64,000 nucleotides of DNA. Origin: Prosthecobacter sp. GTDB taxonomy: Bacteria; Verrucomicrobiota; Verrucomicrobiia; Verrucomicrobiales; Verrucomicrobiaceae. This document shows positions 42,824 through 52,344 of the stretch, one piece after another (position 1 is the stretch's first letter; each line of letters begins with the position of its first letter). The notes under the pieces are model-generated. The model was given only the letters and a program-made list of their open reading frames with translations, was not told the DNA's origin and did not search any database. Location of the stretch: assembly GCF_014879935.1 (NCBI RefSeq), contig NZ_JACSRD010000143.1, forward strand, positions 1 through 64,000, read 5' to 3'. Both the position numbers and the translations under genes were made by a program.

Positions 42824-44995
42824 ATGAAGCCCCTCCTATCTACCCTCCTCGCCCTTTGCGCGGGTTCTGCCGCCCTTGCGCAGGCTCCCGCCACCCAGCC
42901 GCCTGCCTCTGCCACCACGGAAAATCCGCAAAAACTCCCCGAAGTCGTCATCACGGCGGAGAAGGACAAGGGTTACAAGGCGGAATCCCCCTCCTCGGTC
43001 ACCCGCATGAAGGAGCCAGTCATCGACTCCGCCCGGTCCGTGCAGGTCGTGACGCCGCAATTGATCCAAGACCGTGCGATCGTGAATCCGCAGGACGCCA
43101 TCCAGACCGTCAGCGGCGTGCAGCGCAGCGCCTATAACACCGGCCATAGCGAGACCTACATCGTTCGCGGTTTCCGCCAGCAGAACTATATCAAGGACGG
43201 TTTCCGCGCAGGAAACGTCGCCGGTTCGAATCCCGTCACGATCAATGCAGGTCCGCCAACGGACGTGGCCAATCTCCAGAGCGTGGAGGTGCTCAAAGGA
43301 CCTGCCGCCGTCGAATTTGGCCGCGGAGAGCCCGGTGGGCTCGTGAACTACGTCACCCGTGACGCGGAGTTCGACAATAACCTGGGCATCCAGCAGATGA
43401 TTGGCAGCTTCGGATACTACCGCGCTCAAGTGAACACCAACTGGACAGCAGTGCCGGAGGTTCTGGCCATGCGCCTGGATCTCGGTTACGAGCAGGGCGG
43501 CAGCTTCATCGACCAAGTGGACGGTGACCGCTCCTTTGTCTCCTCAGCGTTGCGCTGGAACCTCGCCGAGCGCACGACCCTGAGCATCAAAGCCGAGTAC
43601 AGCCACGACGACCACATCAACACTCCCGGTCTGCCTTATCAAAATCGCGGTGTGTTCGACGGTGTGCCGACCGACCGGTTCATGGGGGAGCGGGATTTCA
43701 CCCGCATGGGCACCGACAGCTTCCGTTCCCTTGTCAAACTGGAGCACGAATGGAATGACGCGCACAAAACCACGCTTTCGGTGCATGGCGTGGAAACCAG
43801 CCAGGAGGGCGGCTACTTCATCCTCTTCAACTTCGGCAGCCCACCCGTGCCCGCCGGCTTCCCCCGCGCCGCAGCGGATTTGCAACTCACGGAGCAGAAC
43901 TTCACAGTGCGCCTTGATCACCTCTACAAGGCTGAATTCGCCCACGCCATCCAGAACGATCTCCTGGTGTCCCTGGAGTACGACTATCAGCGCAACAACA
44001 CACACCGCTCCCTCTATTCGCACACCCGGCTCGATCCCCTCAACCCAGCCTACACCGGATTCGCCCCCGGACCGATCTTTGGTGCCTTCCCCCTCGACGA
44101 GTTTCTGGACGTCGATGCCGCGTCATGGTCCGCCATGTTCATGAACCGTCTGAACATTCATGAGAAAGTTTTTCTGACCCTGGGAGCGCGAGTCGAATGG
44201 TTCCAGGCATCGATGCTCAGCTTCTATAATTCCCCGTTCTTCCCCACGACGAACACCGAATCCGAGCAGCTGAATTTCAACCCTTCCGCCGGCATCGTGG
44301 TGAAACCCGCCTCGAATGTTTCCCTCTACGCCAGCTTTGCCCAGAGCACGAACTCCTGGCAGAACGTCAACCGTCGCACCGCCAGTGGCGGAGGCCTTGA
44401 CCCGGAATCTTCGCGCATGTTTGAAGTTGGCACGAAGGCGGAGTTCTTTGACGGCAGTCTGCTCGCCAGCCTGGCCTTTTTCCAGATCGACAAGACAAAC
44501 GTCGCTGCTGCTGATCCCGCCAACCCGCTCTTTTCCATCAACGGTGGCAGTGAGCGCAGTCGCGGCTTCGAGTTCGACCTCAATGGTGAGATTGCCAAGG
44601 GTTGGAACGTCTCCTTCAACTACGCCTACATCGACACCCGCATTCGCAGCAGCCAGGCCGCCGGTCTGAGCGGCAGCCGCCGCCCCGGTGTGCCGGAAAA
44701 CAGCGGCGGCATCTTCACCACCTATGAAATCCAGGAAGGCGCGCTCAAGGGCCTCGGTTTCGGCGGCGGCCTGTTCATGAGCGACCGCGTGAACAACTCC
44801 CCCGGCAACGCCGGCACGCTGCCCGGCTATGCGCAGACGGACGCGCTGGTTTACTACAAGCTCGGCAAGGCACGCTTCCAACTCAACGTGAAAAACCTCT
44901 TCGACAACGACATCTATTTCTCGCAAGGACAGGCCACCATGGTGCAGGCCGCGCCAGGCCGCACCTTCCTTGCCAGCGTGCGCTTTGACTTCTGA
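42824..44995 (+). CDS. TonB-dependent siderophore receptor (FhuA/FpvA type)
   Basis: A 723-residue receptor with signal peptide (MKPLLSTLLALCAGSAALAQ), TonB box (LPEVVITAEKD ~38-48) and plug segment SARSVQVVTPQLIQDRAIVN, VSGVQRSAYNTGHSETYIVRG typical of the siderophore-receptor group. It ends with Phe (ASVRFDF). Upstream lie the 17-bp Fur-like box and the AraC regulator; downstream a terminator and the PepSY gene. It likely imports a hydroxamate or catecholate siderophore; the ligand is not readable. Confidence 0.92.
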   Translation: MKPLLSTLLALCAGSAALAQAPATQPPASATTENPQKLPEVVITAEKDKGYKAESPSSVTRMKEPVIDSARSVQVVTPQLIQDRAIVNPQDAIQTVSGVQRSAYNTGHSETYIVRGFRQQNYIKDGFRAGNVAGSNPVTINAGPPTDVANLQSVEVLKGPAAVEFGRGEPGGLVNYVTRDAEFDNNLGIQQMIGSFGYYRAQVNTNWTAVPEVLAMRLDLGYEQGGSFIDQVDGDRSFVSSALRWNLAERTTLSIKAEYSHDDHINTPGLPYQNRGVFDGVPTDRFMGERDFTRMGTDSFRSLVKLEHEWNDAHKTTLSVHGVETSQEGGYFILFNFGSPPVPAGFPRAAADLQLTEQNFTVRLDHLYKAEFAHAIQNDLLVSLEYDYQRNNTHRSLYSHTRLDPLNPAYTGFAPGPIFGAFPLDEFLDVDAASWSAMFMNRLNIHEKVFLTLGARVEWFQASMLSFYNSPFFPTTNTESEQLNFNPSAGIVVKPASNVSLYASFAQSTNSWQNVNRRTASGGGLDPESSRMFEVGTKAEFFDGSLLASLAFFQIDKTNVAAADPANPLFSINGGSERSRGFEFDLNGEIAKGWNVSFNYAYIDTRIRSSQAAGLSGSRRPGVPENSGGIFTTYEIQEGALKGLGFGGGLFMSDRVNNSPGNAGTLPGYAQTDALVYYKLGKARFQLNVKNLFDNDIYFSQGQATMVQAAPGRTFLASVRFDF

Positions 44996-45023
44996 TGGAT
45001 TGGTTGGTTCGAGGATCTATCAG

Positions 45024-45059
45024 GCCGGGGGCGGTCTCATGACCTGCCCCCGGCTTTTA
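45024..45059 (+). terminator. Rho-independent terminator after the siderophore receptor
   Basis: GCCGGGGGC (45024-45032) pairs with GCCCCCGGC (45046-45054), extended by an inner GGT/ACC, then TTTTA. It lies 29 bases after the receptor stop, so the PepSY gene downstream likely starts from its own promoter or from read-through. Confidence 0.85.
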
Positions 45060-45099
45060 TCATCTGAAAACGCCTCCCACGAAACACATCCCCCTTTCC

Positions 45100-46209
45100 A
45101 TGACCGCCAATGCCACCCGCCGCTGGACCACGCTGCACCGCTGGAGCAGCCTGTTTTGCACGCTGAACCTCCTCCTGCTCAGCGTCACCGGCCTGCTGCT
45201 CATCTTTCATCATGAGATCGAGGACATGCTCGGAACCATGCCCGAAATGCATGCGGAAGGGCAGACGATGCAGCCGGCTGAATCCATCGTGCAAACCGCC
45301 TGCGATACGATGCCCGGCTCGCATCCGCTGACCTATTTCGAGGATGAAGACCATCCCGGGCTGGTGTTCGTGAATCTGGCTCCCTCAGGCAGCTTCGACT
45401 TCGCGGCAGGCAAGATCGTGGCCGTTGACGGCTTCACCAACACCGTCTCCAAACTGAAGCTGCAGGAGACCTTCAGCTACTTCGTGCTCATGCTGCACGC
45501 GAACCTCTTCGCGGGCTTCTTTGGCGAGCTTTACCTCGCGCTCGTCGGCGTGGCGTTCTTCGTCGCGCTGATCAGCGGCACCGTTTTGTATGCTCCCTTC
45601 ATGCGGAACTTCCTCTTCGGCATGATCCGGCGAGATCGCGGCAGCCGCATCAAGCAGCTCGACCTGCACAACCTCATCGGCATCGCCACGCTGGCCTGGT
45701 GCAGTGTGGTGTGCCTCACCGGCATCGTCCTGGAACTCAGCAAGCCGATCCTGATGATCTATCAAAGCATGGATCTGGCCGCGATGACGGCTCCCTTCAA
45801 AGACAAGCCGAAGCCGGAGAAAGTCGTGTCGCTCGACCAGGTTCTGGGCGCGGCCAGACAGGCATGGCCGGGCCATCGCGTGTTGTTTGCCGTCTATCCC
45901 GGCACCGCCCTCACCGGCGACCACCACTTCACGGTCTTCATGGCCGCCGAGGAGGGCATCGCCAAACGCGTACCGAAGCTCACCCTGGTCGATGCCGCCA
46001 CGGGTGATCTCACGGTGTCGCAGAACGCTCCGTGGTACATCCAGGCGCTGTTTGTCAGCGGCCCGCTTCATTTCGGCGACTACGCGGGCCTGCCACTGCA
46101 GCTCATCTGGGCCGCGTTCACCGTTTTGACCATCATCCTGTGCATCACCGGCCTGTGGCTCTTCATTTTGAAGCTCAAAAACCGCCAGGAAGCCCCCGCC
46201 GCGTCATGA
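45100..46209 (+). CDS. PepSY-associated membrane protein (ferric-reductase-like), copy 1
   Basis: A 369-residue PepSY_TM protein with four membrane helices: RWSSLFCTLNLLLLSVTGLLL near the start, two in the middle (AGFFGELYLALVGVAFFVALI; TLAWCSVVCLTGIVLEL) and one near the end. It also has the PepSY loop. Such proteins lie next to siderophore receptors and may act as ferric-siderophore reductases in the inner membrane (FoxB-like). The pattern of His residues at the helix ends fits heme binding. It is 105 bases after the receptor gene. Its stop overlaps the start of a small membrane protein (ATGA). Confidence 0.88.
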   Translation: MTANATRRWTTLHRWSSLFCTLNLLLLSVTGLLLIFHHEIEDMLGTMPEMHAEGQTMQPAESIVQTACDTMPGSHPLTYFEDEDHPGLVFVNLAPSGSFDFAAGKIVAVDGFTNTVSKLKLQETFSYFVLMLHANLFAGFFGELYLALVGVAFFVALISGTVLYAPFMRNFLFGMIRRDRGSRIKQLDLHNLIGIATLAWCSVVCLTGIVLELSKPILMIYQSMDLAAMTAPFKDKPKPEKVVSLDQVLGAARQAWPGHRVLFAVYPGTALTGDHHFTVFMAAEEGIAKRVPKLTLVDAATGDLTVSQNAPWYIQALFVSGPLHFGDYAGLPLQLIWAAFTVLTIILCITGLWLFILKLKNRQEAPAAS

Positions 46210-46379
46210 TTGCCAATCTCCGCCAGTCCACCTGGGCCATCCCAGCTCTCCTCGCCCTCGCCACCCTCACCGGCCTCCTCCTCGCCCTCGTCGCCGAAGG
46301 CGTGTGGGACTGGCTCGCGTGGGTGCTGGTGGCGCTGCCGGTGGGCGTGGTTGTGCGGTTCGTTTACATGCGGAAGTGA
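46206..46379 (+). CDS. 57-residue two-helix membrane protein coupled to PepSY protein
   Basis: A small protein whose ATG (46206) overlaps the PepSY gene stop (ATGA). It begins MIANLRQSTWAIPALLALAT and has two membrane segments before a VRFVYMRK end. Small membrane proteins next to PepSY_TM genes are common and uncharacterised; the overlap indicates they are translated together and may interact. Confidence 0.7.
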   Translation: MIANLRQSTWAIPALLALATLTGLLLALVAEGVWDWLAWVLVALPVGVVVRFVYMRK

Positions 46380-46469
46380 TCCTTGATCATCCGCACATCA
46401 TTTCACCGCCAGCTTTGCGCAAACCGCCGCAAGCGCGGCCGCGTAGCCGGAGTATCGCAGAAGTCCCCC

Positions 46470-48677
46470 ATGAAAGCTTTTTCCCTTCTTTCCCTGCTGC
46501 TGGCCGCGTCCCTGGCCTCCGCGGCATCTGACACGCCGCCTGATCTGCCGCTGCCGGTCGCCAGTTTTGGCGCGGCGGGCACGCCGGATGGCTCGCTGTA
46601 TTTTTACGGCGGTCACAGCGGCAAGCGCCACAAGTACAACCGCGACGAGGTGCATGGCGATCTCTTCCGCTGGAAACCTGGAGCGGAGCAATGGGAGGCG
46701 CTGCTTAAAGACGAGCCCGCACAAGGTGCCTCGCTCGTGGTGGCGAAGGATGGCGTCATCCGCATTGGCGGCATGGCGGCGCGGAATGAAAAGGGCAAGG
46801 CGCAGGATCTGTGGTCGAGCGAGACCGCGGCGCTGTATCGCGTGAGTGATGGAAAGTGGCATCCGCTGCCAAAACTGCCGCAGCGACGCTCCAGCCACGA
46901 CAGCATTGTGTGCGGTGACACGCTTTTCGTGATCGGTGGATGGCGTTTGGAAGGTGACAGCGATGCCGTGTGGCATGAAACCTACCTCACGCTCGATTTG
47001 AGCAAGGCGGACGCGGCTTGGGAAAGTCATCCGCAGCCATTCAAGCGTCGTGCGCTCGCGGTGCAGGCCATCGGCGCGAAGGTGTATGCCATCGGCGGCA
47101 TGACCGATGAAGATGAAACAACCACCGCGGTGTCCGTGCTCGATTCCGCGACGGGAACGTGGAGCGAAGGCCCCAAGCTCCCCGCGGACAAAATTGGCGG
47201 CTTTGGGTTCGCTGCTGTGGCGCATGAAGGTCGGCTTTTCGCGAGCGGTGTGAGTGGCGAGCTGCTGGAGCTGCGCGGTGAGGCCTGGGTGAGCGTCGCA
47301 AAGCTGGCGCATCCGCGTTACTTCCATCGCTTGCTGAGTGGCGGAGCCGGAAAAATCATCGCCATCGGTGGTGAGAGCCGTGAAGGCCAAAAAGCGCCGC
47401 CGGAGGTCATTTCATTGCCGGCGAAAGATTCGGCTCCGTTGCTCGAAGAAGCCAAAAAGTCCGCCAGCACGCGAAAAGCCAATCCTGCGCCGGTTTTCAC
47501 CACGACGACGAAAAAGACCGAGAGCGACTGGCCGCGCTATCAAGGCGCTCGCGGCGATGGAACAACGCCGGAGGCCGGTTGGAACACGAAATGGCCCGCC
47601 GATGGTCCGCCCGTGCTATGGAAGGCGGAGCTGGGCAAAGGTCTCGCGAGCTTCGCGGTGGTCGGTGATCGCGTTTTCACGAGTGGAAACGACAGCGCGG
47701 ATCACGACACGGTCTTCTGCCTCGATCTCGAAACAGGCAAGCCGCTGTGGAAGCACTCCTTTGGAGTGCCGACCAAGGCGCACGAAATGAGCATCGTGCC
47801 CTACGGCCCCGCGACGACGCCGACGGTGGCTGATGGACGCGTTTACATCATCAGCCGCGAGGGCGATCTGCTCTGTCTCAATGCGCAAAACGGCGCGGTG
47901 AAGTGGCAGAAGAGCTTTTTGAAGGACTTCGGCGGCAAGCGGCCGGTGTATGGATGGTCCACGAGTCCCGCGTTGCATGACGGCCGGCTCTATCTCGATG
48001 TCGGCGGCGTGGAAGGCTCAAACGTCTGCCTCGATGCCGTCACGGGCGAAACGATCTGGCAGACTGGCAGCGGCGAGGCCGGTTACGCGACACCGTTTGT
48101 GTCCGGCAAGCTGCTCGTGCTCTTCAAAGGCGAAGCACTCGAGCTGCGTGCCATCGCCGATGGCAAACTGCTCGCCCGCCACGCCACGGAGACGCGTGAT
48201 TTTTGCAACTGCGCCACGCCGGTGCGTCATGACGATCTGTTTTTCATCTCGCACACCGGCACGATGGGCAGCCGCGTGCTCGCGTGGGATGAAACGGCCC
48301 TCACCGAGCTGTGGAGCGAGCGTGAGGTGGGCCTGCTTTTCCAAAGCGGCGTGCCGGTGCAGGGCCACCTCCTTGCATTCAACGATGCGAAACGCGGGGT
48401 GAACGACCTGCGTCTCATCGACCTCGCCACCGGCCTCTCTCGTTGGCAGACCGCCGAGATCGACAAAGGCAGCGCGATGGTCTGTGATGACGGTCACACG
48501 CTCATTTTGACGAGCAAAGGCGAGCTCGTGCTCGCGAAGCTCCTCGCGGACAAAATCGACATCCTCAGCCGTGTTCAGGTGCTGGGCGGGAAAAGCTACG
48601 TGCAACCCGTTTTGGCCCACGGCCGCATTTTGTGCCGCAACAACGACGGCAGCGTGGTGTGCCTGGATGTGCGGTGA
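46470..48677 (+). CDS. Kelch-propeller plus PQQ-propeller fusion, exported
   Basis: A 735-residue protein. The start ATG 46470 begins a signal peptide (MKAFSLLSLLLAASLASA). Residues ~25-330 form a kelch-like propeller (DTLFVIGGWRLEG, VYAIGGMTDEDE, IIAIGGES). Residues ~380-735 form a PQQ-like propeller (DLETGKPLWKHSFG, NAQNGAVKWQKS, LDAVTGETIWQTG). Two propellers in one chain is unusual; possibly a gene fusion of two protein types plentiful in this group. It lies alone between the PepSY unit and an AraC gene. Its role is unknown. Confidence 0.82.
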   Translation: MKAFSLLSLLLAASLASAASDTPPDLPLPVASFGAAGTPDGSLYFYGGHSGKRHKYNRDEVHGDLFRWKPGAEQWEALLKDEPAQGASLVVAKDGVIRIGGMAARNEKGKAQDLWSSETAALYRVSDGKWHPLPKLPQRRSSHDSIVCGDTLFVIGGWRLEGDSDAVWHETYLTLDLSKADAAWESHPQPFKRRALAVQAIGAKVYAIGGMTDEDETTTAVSVLDSATGTWSEGPKLPADKIGGFGFAAVAHEGRLFASGVSGELLELRGEAWVSVAKLAHPRYFHRLLSGGAGKIIAIGGESREGQKAPPEVISLPAKDSAPLLEEAKKSASTRKANPAPVFTTTTKKTESDWPRYQGARGDGTTPEAGWNTKWPADGPPVLWKAELGKGLASFAVVGDRVFTSGNDSADHDTVFCLDLETGKPLWKHSFGVPTKAHEMSIVPYGPATTPTVADGRVYIISREGDLLCLNAQNGAVKWQKSFLKDFGGKRPVYGWSTSPALHDGRLYLDVGGVEGSNVCLDAVTGETIWQTGSGEAGYATPFVSGKLLVLFKGEALELRAIADGKLLARHATETRDFCNCATPVRHDDLFFISHTGTMGSRVLAWDETALTELWSEREVGLLFQSGVPVQGHLLAFNDAKRGVNDLRLIDLATGLSRWQTAEIDKGSAMVCDDGHTLILTSKGELVLAKLLADKIDILSRVQVLGGKSYVQPVLAHGRILCRNNDGSVVCLDVR

Positions 48678-48725
48678 GGCCTCGGAGCGAAGGCGAATTG
48701 GCTTCACCCTTTTTTTGCACCCAAA

Positions 48726-48742
48726 TTGAGACTGAGTATCAA
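48726..48742. promoter_or_regulatory. Fur-box-like palindrome before the third AraC gene
   Basis: TTGAGACTGAGTATCAA (17 bp), an imperfect palindrome of the same shape as that before the receptor genes. It ends seven bases before the ATG at 48750. Confidence 0.6.
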
Positions 48743-48749
48743 CTAAACA

Positions 48750-49616
48750 ATGCCCGCCGACATCATCCCGCCGCCTCAACGACTCTGGCACACCGCGCCA
48801 GACCGCGTCGAGAGTGACTGGTCCGGCGCGGTGCTGCCGGAGGCCCTCGTGGCGCATCTCAATCTCCGCGGCGAGGCCGAGCTGCACTGGCAGGATGGCA
48901 CGCAGACGCTTATCCCGCCGCGCACGATTTGCTGGCTGCGGGCCGGCGAGCATGAGCTGCGTCTCGCCCGACGCCTCGCCTCGCGGGAGCGTCACGAGTG
49001 CCTCACGCTCGTCTTTCCCGATGCCTGGCTGCGGCAGACGCTCGGCGGGCTCGACAGCGAACTGAACGAGTCCTTTCGACCGCTGGTGAAGGGGCTCGAT
49101 CGTGCCCTGCTGCGCCTGCCTTTGACCGAGGAAGACGAAGGCTGGGCACGCGGACCGATGCAGCCGCAGCTCTGCGTGCAGGCACGGCAGCTCCTCGAAA
49201 CCGCACGACTCACCGAGTATCTCATCCACGCGCTGTTTCGTCCGGCGAACGAGGCCGATACCGCTGTCAGCCGCACGCTGCGCACCTCGCAGGAACGTGT
49301 GCGAAAGGTGAAGGAAGCGCTGCTGGAGCAGCTCGATGCACCACCGAGCCTAGACGAGCTCGCGGTCATCGCCGGCTGTGCCGCCAGCCATCTCAGCCGC
49401 ACCTTCACACAGGTCGAGGGCCTCACCTTGTCGAACTGGCTGCGCCGTGCCCGCATCGAAAAAGCCGCCTCACTCATCGCCACCGGCCGCTGCAACGTCT
49501 CCGAAGCCGCGCTCGAAGTCGGCTACCAAAGCTTCTCCCATTTCAGCCGCGCCTTCGCCGAGGAAAAAGGCGTCCCGCCGAGCCAGTGGGTGCGGCGGCT
49601 TAACGAGGGCCATTGA
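48750..49616 (+). CDS. AraC-family regulator, copy 3 (distinct subgroup)
   Basis: A 288-residue regulator. The N-terminal part (VAHLNLRGEAELHWQDG, LIPPRTICWLRAGEHEL) is cupin-like. The C-terminal domain has two helix-turn-helix units (LDELAVIAGCAASHLSRTF, NVSEAALEVGYQSFSHFSRAF) and ends WVRRLNEGH. It is not a close copy of the two PchR-like regulators. A Fur-like box lies right at its start, so iron probably controls it. Target unknown. Confidence 0.85.
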   Translation: MPADIIPPPQRLWHTAPDRVESDWSGAVLPEALVAHLNLRGEAELHWQDGTQTLIPPRTICWLRAGEHELRLARRLASRERHECLTLVFPDAWLRQTLGGLDSELNESFRPLVKGLDRALLRLPLTEEDEGWARGPMQPQLCVQARQLLETARLTEYLIHALFRPANEADTAVSRTLRTSQERVRKVKEALLEQLDAPPSLDELAVIAGCAASHLSRTFTQVEGLTLSNWLRRARIEKAASLIATGRCNVSEAALEVGYQSFSHFSRAFAEEKGVPPSQWVRRLNEGH

Positions 49617-49626
49617 CTTTCACCCC

Positions 49627-50832
49627 TCACAAGCCGGCGCTTTCAGGCAGTTCACCGAGACGTGCGATGATATCGCCCAGCCTGCGGTTGCGGATGACCT
49701 CGAGCTTCACCTCACTGCCGGGAGGCTGCATGCGGATGATGTCCAGCAGGTCACGGGGGGAGCGGAAGGCCATGCCCTGAAACCTGGTCACCACGTCCCC
49801 GGGTTTCAAACCGGCCTCCGCCGCCGGTGAATCGGGACTGATGTCGGTGATGAGTGCTCCGCGTCTCGCGGTACCCCACACCGGGTCGATGTCCACCGGC
49901 TCGCTGCTGACCTCCAGTCCGAGGAAACCGCGTCCCGATTTTTTCGTGCCTGCGGTCTTGGCGGCCGTGTCCTTGATCTCCTTCAACACTTCGTCCACCA
50001 CCATTTTCGCGCTGTTCGAAGGCACCGCCAGCCCCACGCCCTGCCAGGCCTGCACCTTGATGTCGCCACGGAAGATCGCCACGTTCACACCGATGATCTC
50101 CCCCTTGATGTTCACCAGCGGGCCGCCGGAGTTTCCTGGATTGATGACCGTGTCCGTCTGGAGGTAATCCATCTGGCTGTCGCTGAGATGCCGGTCGCGT
50201 GCGCTGATGATGCCCTGCGTGACCGTGCCGCTCAAACCGAACGGATTTCCCACGGCAAACACGATCTGCCCCACACGCGCCTCGTCGGAGTTCGCGAACT
50301 TCAGCGGCGGGAAATCCTTGCGATTGCCCTCGATCTTCAGCAGGGCGATGTCGCGGCCCGGATTGGCACCCAGGAATCTGACGGGATACTTTTTGTTGTC
50401 GTTGGTGATGATCTCCACCTCCGCCACACCGTCGATGACGTGAAAATTCGTGAGGATGTGCCCCTCCTTGCTGATGATTGCTCCCGATCCGAGCCCGGGA
50501 ACCAGTTGTGCCCTCTGGCCGACCAGGCCGCGCAGCGGATCCCAGCCGACGCGTCCTGGCTGGAGCGTTTTGGTGCTGACCGTGACCACCGAGGGCAGCA
50601 CGGCGGCGGAAAGGGTCGCAAATTCGTCATTCAGCCGGCTGAGGACCGACATGTCCGCGAGATCGAGCTTGGGTTTCGCAGCCGGCGTGAATGCGGCAGG
50701 CGCACCGGGTTTGTCCCCGCGCAGCAGATTCTTCACCCCATACTGCTTGTCGTCCTTGCGCCAGAACCCGAACAAGACCGCGGCGACGGCGAAGATGAAG
50801 AAGGCAAACAGCAGACGGCGGAGGTTTTCCAT
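49627..50832 (-). CDS. HtrA/DegP-like serine protease with one PDZ domain
   Basis: A 401-residue protein with an N-terminal membrane anchor (~6-24), a trypsin-like domain (~75-280) and a PDZ domain (~300-395). The triad is His131 (TNFHVI), Asp161 (GRDIALLKI) and Ser235 (NPGNSGGPL). HtrA-type proteases handle misfolded periplasmic proteins. Length fits the DegS-type (one PDZ, membrane anchored). It is co-directional with an orphan response regulator upstream (68-base gap). Confidence 0.9.
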   Translation of the reverse strand: MENLRRLLFAFFIFAVAAVLFGFWRKDDKQYGVKNLLRGDKPGAPAAFTPAAKPKLDLADMSVLSRLNDEFATLSAAVLPSVVTVSTKTLQPGRVGWDPLRGLVGQRAQLVPGLGSGAIISKEGHILTNFHVIDGVAEVEIITNDNKKYPVRFLGANPGRDIALLKIEGNRKDFPPLKFANSDEARVGQIVFAVGNPFGLSGTVTQGIISARDRHLSDSQMDYLQTDTVINPGNSGGPLVNIKGEIIGVNVAIFRGDIKVQAWQGVGLAVPSNSAKMVVDEVLKEIKDTAAKTAGTKKSGRGFLGLEVSSEPVDIDPVWGTARRGALITDISPDSPAAEAGLKPGDVVTRFQGMAFRSPRDLLDIIRMQPPGSEVKLEVIRNRRLGDIIARLGELPESAGL

Positions 50833-50900
50833 GGGAAAAAATGCGCCAGCGTGGTGGAACTTCCAAGATCAAACTTCAGCTCCCGCCTCGATCCCGCGCT

Positions 50901-51320
50901 TCAAGCGGCCTTTTGCGGGCAGATGATCACGAGTTTCTGGCGCGGCGCTGGCGGCTCCGCCGGCTCGCTCAACGCCCGGTCCAGCGCGGTGGTGATCTCT
51001 TCCGGCTGGAAGGGCTTCGTCACGTAATCGCAGGCACCACGACGGATCGCCGTCACGATGTCCCGCGTCTCCGAACAGGCTGAAACCATCACGAACCGTG
51101 TGGAAGGTGAGGCTTCACGAGCATCGCGGATGACATCCAGGCCGTCCACATCACCCAGGCGGCGGTCCATCAGCACCACCTCGGGCGTCAGTTCCCGGAT
51201 CGCCGCCAGTCCCGCCCGTCCGTTGTCAAAAGCCATCACCTCATGCCCTTCAGACCGGCAGAGCGTGGACAAGAGCTTCAAGACCGGCTGATGATCTTCA
51301 ATAACGATGAGATTTGCCAT
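50901..51320 (-). CDS. Single-domain (CheY-like) response regulator
   Basis: A 139-residue receiver domain with the start at ATG 51320; the longer frame is not a protein domain. The phospho-acceptor is Asp52 (EVVLMDRRLG), with acidic residues Glu8/Asp9, Ser80 in FVMVSAC and Lys102 in YVTKPF. It has no output domain; the C-terminal tail (~115-139) is Pro-rich. No kinase gene is adjacent. It is close to the HtrA-like gene, on the same strand. Confidence 0.88.
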   Translation of the reverse strand: MANLIVIEDHQPVLKLLSTLCRSEGHEVMAFDNGRAGLAAIRELTPEVVLMDRRLGDVDGLDVIRDAREASPSTRFVMVSACSETRDIVTAIRRGACDYVTKPFQPEEITTALDRALSEPAEPPAPRQKLVIICPQKAA

Positions 51321-51452
51321 AATGAGTCCATTTTTACCACTTCCCGCCCCGCACGGCAAGGCGGCGTGTAAGAAACTTGTAATTCGCCCGCTCTGCCATT
51401 CGGTGCCGCCCCGCATGAACCGCCTTCTCGTGAACTTTCCCCCTTCCCCGCC

Positions 51453-52340
51453 ATGAAAATCGCCTTCGTGGGAGCTTCGGGGTATGGGAATGTCGGAGAC
51501 GACACCTACCCGCTTGTCTTCGCCCAGGAGCTGCCAGGGCATGAGCTGGTGGTTTACAACTCCGACCTGCCCAAGGCACTGCCGGAGGACGTGGGGCTGC
51601 TGGTGCTCGGTGGCGGAGGCATCCTCTACAACAATCCAAAGGAGGGCCCGCAGGACGCGGAGTCGTCGCACTTCCGCTGCATGAAGTTCTACATGGATGC
51701 CGCCATCGCGAGGGGCATCCCGTGGGGCGTTCTTTCCTGCGGATTCCAGTTCCAGATCCATCGGGAAGGCGAATATGCGACCTCACTGAAGCCGTGGGTG
51801 CCCTACCTGCAAAAGGCGGCCTTCATCACGCTGCGTTCGCCAAACTGCGTGCGGCTCGCGCAGGAGATCAGCGGCCGGGATGACGCGCAGTTCTTCCCGG
51901 ACGCCGCTTATCTCTATCGACCGGTGATTGAACCGCCGCCAGAGCCGCCCGAGTTCATCACGCTGGTGCCGGCGGGGCTGGTGAACGCGCGAAATGCGCT
52001 GCTGAACCACCAGATGCGCCAGTTTGCCGCCAGCCGCACGCCGGTGCGCTGGCTGGGCATGGGTGCACCGGTGGATGACGACAAACTGCTCGCGGAAGCG
52101 GCGGAACGTTTTCCGCAGACTCAGATCATCGCCCGTCCGGGACCTCAAACCGCGTTCGCCACCATCGCCTCATCACGTTTCGTCATCTCAGGCCGCTATC
52201 ACGGCATGATCTTCGCCCGCATTCATCGCGTGCCGTTCATCACGCCCGTCGATTCGCCCTACAAGATCCGCATGGAGGATCTGGACGCGGACATCTCCGC
52301 TGCCGCCGGTCATTTTGAGGTGTTGCGGCGTTTCCTTTGA
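51453..52340 (+). CDS. Polysaccharide pyruvyl transferase family protein
   Basis: A 295-residue protein opening MKIAFVGASGYGNVGDDTYP, the nucleotide-binding-like start of the pyruvyltransferase family. Other marks are LLVLGGGGILYNNP, the RSPNCVRLAQEI block and SSRFVISGRYHGMIFA near residue 245-262. It transfers pyruvyl from phosphoenolpyruvate to sugars of exopolysaccharides in known members. It converges on a GT9-like gene, 4 bases away. Confidence 0.85.
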   Translation: MKIAFVGASGYGNVGDDTYPLVFAQELPGHELVVYNSDLPKALPEDVGLLVLGGGGILYNNPKEGPQDAESSHFRCMKFYMDAAIARGIPWGVLSCGFQFQIHREGEYATSLKPWVPYLQKAAFITLRSPNCVRLAQEISGRDDAQFFPDAAYLYRPVIEPPPEPPEFITLVPAGLVNARNALLNHQMRQFAASRTPVRWLGMGAPVDDDKLLAEAAERFPQTQIIARPGPQTAFATIASSRFVISGRYHGMIFARIHRVPFITPVDSPYKIRMEDLDADISAAAGHFEVLRRFL

Positions 52341-52344
52341 TGAA

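Noticed and set aside
48018-49229. A 403-codon minus-strand frame
   Set aside because: It covers parts of two real plus-strand genes (kelch-PQQ and AraC) and shows no domain.
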